Virus record (IMG/VR): IMGVR_UViG_3300047281_000098 | Span: 41,265 to 105,264 of that record | Length of the DNA stretch: 64,000 nt | Reading direction: 5' to 3' (one strand) | DNA from: a virus | Shown here: positions 62,947-64,000 of the stretch, one piece after another | Numbering within the stretch: position 1 is the first letter of the stretch | Layout of the letters: every line of letters starts with the position of its first letter | Notes under the pieces: model-generated | Database searches by the model: none | Told to the model about the DNA's origin: nothing | Seen by the model: only the letters and a program-made list of their open reading frames with translations | Program-made: the position numbers and the translations under genes

Positions 62947-63747
62947 TTATGAATACAGACGTAATACGTGTTCAATGATTTTATGACGTTGTATGTCATG
63001 TAAATCAAATGTACATGCGGTTAATCCGGGTATATTTCCGCGTTCCAAACGATAAAGTAAATCTAACAATCCATTATCTGCTGTACGACGGTCTGCTTGT
63101 TCGACATCTCCTGTAACTACTATCTTGCTACCCACGCCAATTCTGGTCATAATCATTTTCATCTGACTAGGGGTAGCATTTTGTGCTTCGTCTAATACGA
63201 TCCAACTATGTTTGAAATTTCGACCTCGACAGAATGCTAGTGGCGCGATTTCCACGATTTGTTCTTCTAGCATGTGGGCTATTTCCGTTGTTGAATAATA
63301 TTCACGTAACACATCTATTAATGGTCTTGTCCATGGTTCCATTTTTTCATTTAATGTACCTGGCAAGAAACCATGTTTTTCATCATCAACCCCGACTGCA
63401 GGGCGAGTTAAAATAATCCGATCACATTCACCTGACCGTAGTGCTTTTATTGCTGCTTGCATTGCCAGGTAAGTTTTACCTGTACCAGCAGGGCCAGAAA
63501 TAACAACGATATCAGTTTCAGGGTTTAATAATGCCAGAATATATTTTTCTTGATTCAGTGACTTAGGGACTAAGGACACTACTTTTGTACTAACCTTGCT
63601 TGGTTTTGGGGCTATTGGTTGAGCGAAGTCTATTGTTTTAGATTCATGTATATAAAACATTTTAGCATCTGCATTTTTTTTAGTATGTGCAAATCTTGGG
63701 TCTCTTGACTCTTGGTTACGTGATGCGCTAGCTTTTTGTCTGCTCAA
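62947..63747 (-). CDS. phoH: PhoH-like ATPase
   Basis: 266 residues from TTG 63747, with AAGGAG seven bases upstream. Walker A GPAGTGKT at residues 85-92, the LTRPAVGVDDEKHGFLPG block typical of PhoH, Walker B WIVLDEAQN and VVTGDVEQAD. The first 60 residues are a variable basic region. Common in aquatic T4-like phages; probable RNA helicase or stress-linked ATPase, true role in infection unknown. Confidence 0.92.
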   Translation of the reverse strand: MSRQKASASRNQESRDPRFAHTKKNADAKMFYIHESKTIDFAQPIAPKPSKVSTKVVSLVPKSLNQEKYILALLNPETDIVVISGPAGTGKTYLAMQAAIKALRSGECDRIILTRPAVGVDDEKHGFLPGTLNEKMEPWTRPLIDVLREYYSTTEIAHMLEEQIVEIAPLAFCRGRNFKHSWIVLDEAQNATPSQMKMIMTRIGVGSKIVVTGDVEQADRRTADNGLLDLLYRLERGNIPGLTACTFDLHDIQRHKIIEHVLRLYS

Positions 63748-63843
63748 AGTGTTTCTCCTTAAAAGAGCTGAATTTTTACATTCACATTTATTTACTCTGT
63801 TTACTAAGCCCTATAATATAGTAGTTTTTGACTTAAATAAAAG

Positions 63844-63851
63844 CATAAATA
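63844..63851 (+). promoter_or_regulatory. late promoter-like box
   Basis: CATAAATA on the plus strand, 75 bases upstream of the next start; may give a second, longer transcript of the 63927 gene. Confidence 0.5.
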
Positions 63852-63914
63852 TTAGGCTAAGGGTAAAGTTATTGAACTACTCTATATCAATATTCAGCGC
63901 ATTCAGCCGCAAAT

Positions 63915-63922
63915 GATAAATA
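63915..63922 (+). promoter_or_regulatory. late promoter, leaderless class
   Basis: GATAAATA, then CTTG and ATG 63927. Same 15-base arrangement as at 14700. Confidence 0.75.
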
Positions 63923-63926
63923 CTTG

Positions 63927-64000
63927 ATGTCAAACAATACAGCAAATGATTTTTTTAAAGATATTGATTACACCAGTATCATAGACACCGTTAAGGGCAT
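63927..64000 (+). CDS. start of a late gene, cut by window end
   Basis: 24 codons visible (MSNNTANDFFKDIDYTSIIDTV...). The start is supported only by the late promoter directly before it; too short to name. Confidence 0.6.
   Translation, partial: MSNNTANDFFKDIDYTSIIDTVKG

Noticed and set aside
63748-63843. Sigma70 promoter for phoH on the minus strand
   Set aside because: A TATTAT-like -10 is present but no acceptable -35 at 16-18 bases, so no call is made.
1-64000. CRISPR array or tRNA genes
   Set aside because: No regularly spaced direct repeats with unique spacers outside coding repeats, and no cloverleaf with a T-loop seen in any intergenic gap.

Overview
The window is a piece of a large, AT-rich, T4-like (straight-tailed contractile) bacteriophage genome. 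It carries T4 core genes: UvsW helicase, both clamp-loader subunits (62 and 44), primase 61, helicase 41, neck proteins 13 and 14, sheath terminator 15, sheath 18, tube 19, head completion 4, small terminase 16 and dNMP kinase 1. Many other genes resemble families I associate with marine and freshwater T4-like phages of cyanobacteria, SAR11 and related hosts (IscA, MazG, PhoH, large repetitive fibres). No photosystem gene is seen, so the host is left open as an aquatic, probably Gram-negative bacterium. The left end cuts uvsW and the right end cuts a late gene.

Layout. 1-3.6 kb: uvsW, a GGCT-like enzyme, clamp-loader 62 and a zinc-finger protein. 3.67-10.4 kb: one early operon of about two dozen tiny overlapping genes, most ending in F-x-L-R-W plus one residue. 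The codons TTG AGG TGG for Leu-Arg-Trp also form the ribosome binding site of the next gene. A DexA-like exonuclease and a DnaE-like fragment follow. 11-21 kb: a minus-strand gene, a virion protein, primase and helicase, a set of late virion or head-associated genes, IscA and a RecB-like nuclease. 21.1-29.3 kb: a fibre protein and abundant virion proteins, then a minus-strand block (14, 15, Nudix). 29.4-31.85 kb: an early operon with a possible 9-codon leader peptide, Dam methylase and MazG. 31.87-32.45 kb: about 575 bases without genes but rich in hairpins, a candidate structured RNA. 32.5-44.7 kb: the neck, sheath, tube, nuclease and terminase block, including a small ADP-ribosyltransferase-like protein. 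44.8-58.2 kb: a 3094-residue repeat fibre, a GH19 endolysin and further tail or fibre proteins. 58.3-62.9 kb: small conserved genes, a second DnaE-like fragment, a GroES-like co-chaperonin and clamp-loader 44. 62.9-63.75 kb: PhoH on the minus strand.

Expression signals fall into clear classes. Early or replication genes have sigma70-type promoters (TTGACA, 17 bases, TATAAT), and several place the start codon at the expected transcription start, predicting leaderless mRNAs. Late genes have a T4-type box (NATAAATA or close variants). In one group the ATG lies only 4 or 5 bases after the box, again predicting leaderless mRNA. In another group (17450, 24145, 34781, all likely abundant virion proteins) the box is followed by a short leader with a hairpin and an AAAGGAAA ribosome binding site.

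The strongest candidate for an undescribed system is the 3.7-10.4 kb array of paralogous small aromatic-rich proteins joined by a dual-coding peptide tail and ribosome binding site. Also notable are two DnaE-like fragments 48 kb apart that together skip the catalytic aspartates, the two-way leaderless pattern, the structured non-coding segment, and the ADP-ribosyltransferase-like protein whose N-terminus looks like a T4 capsid-targeting sequence.
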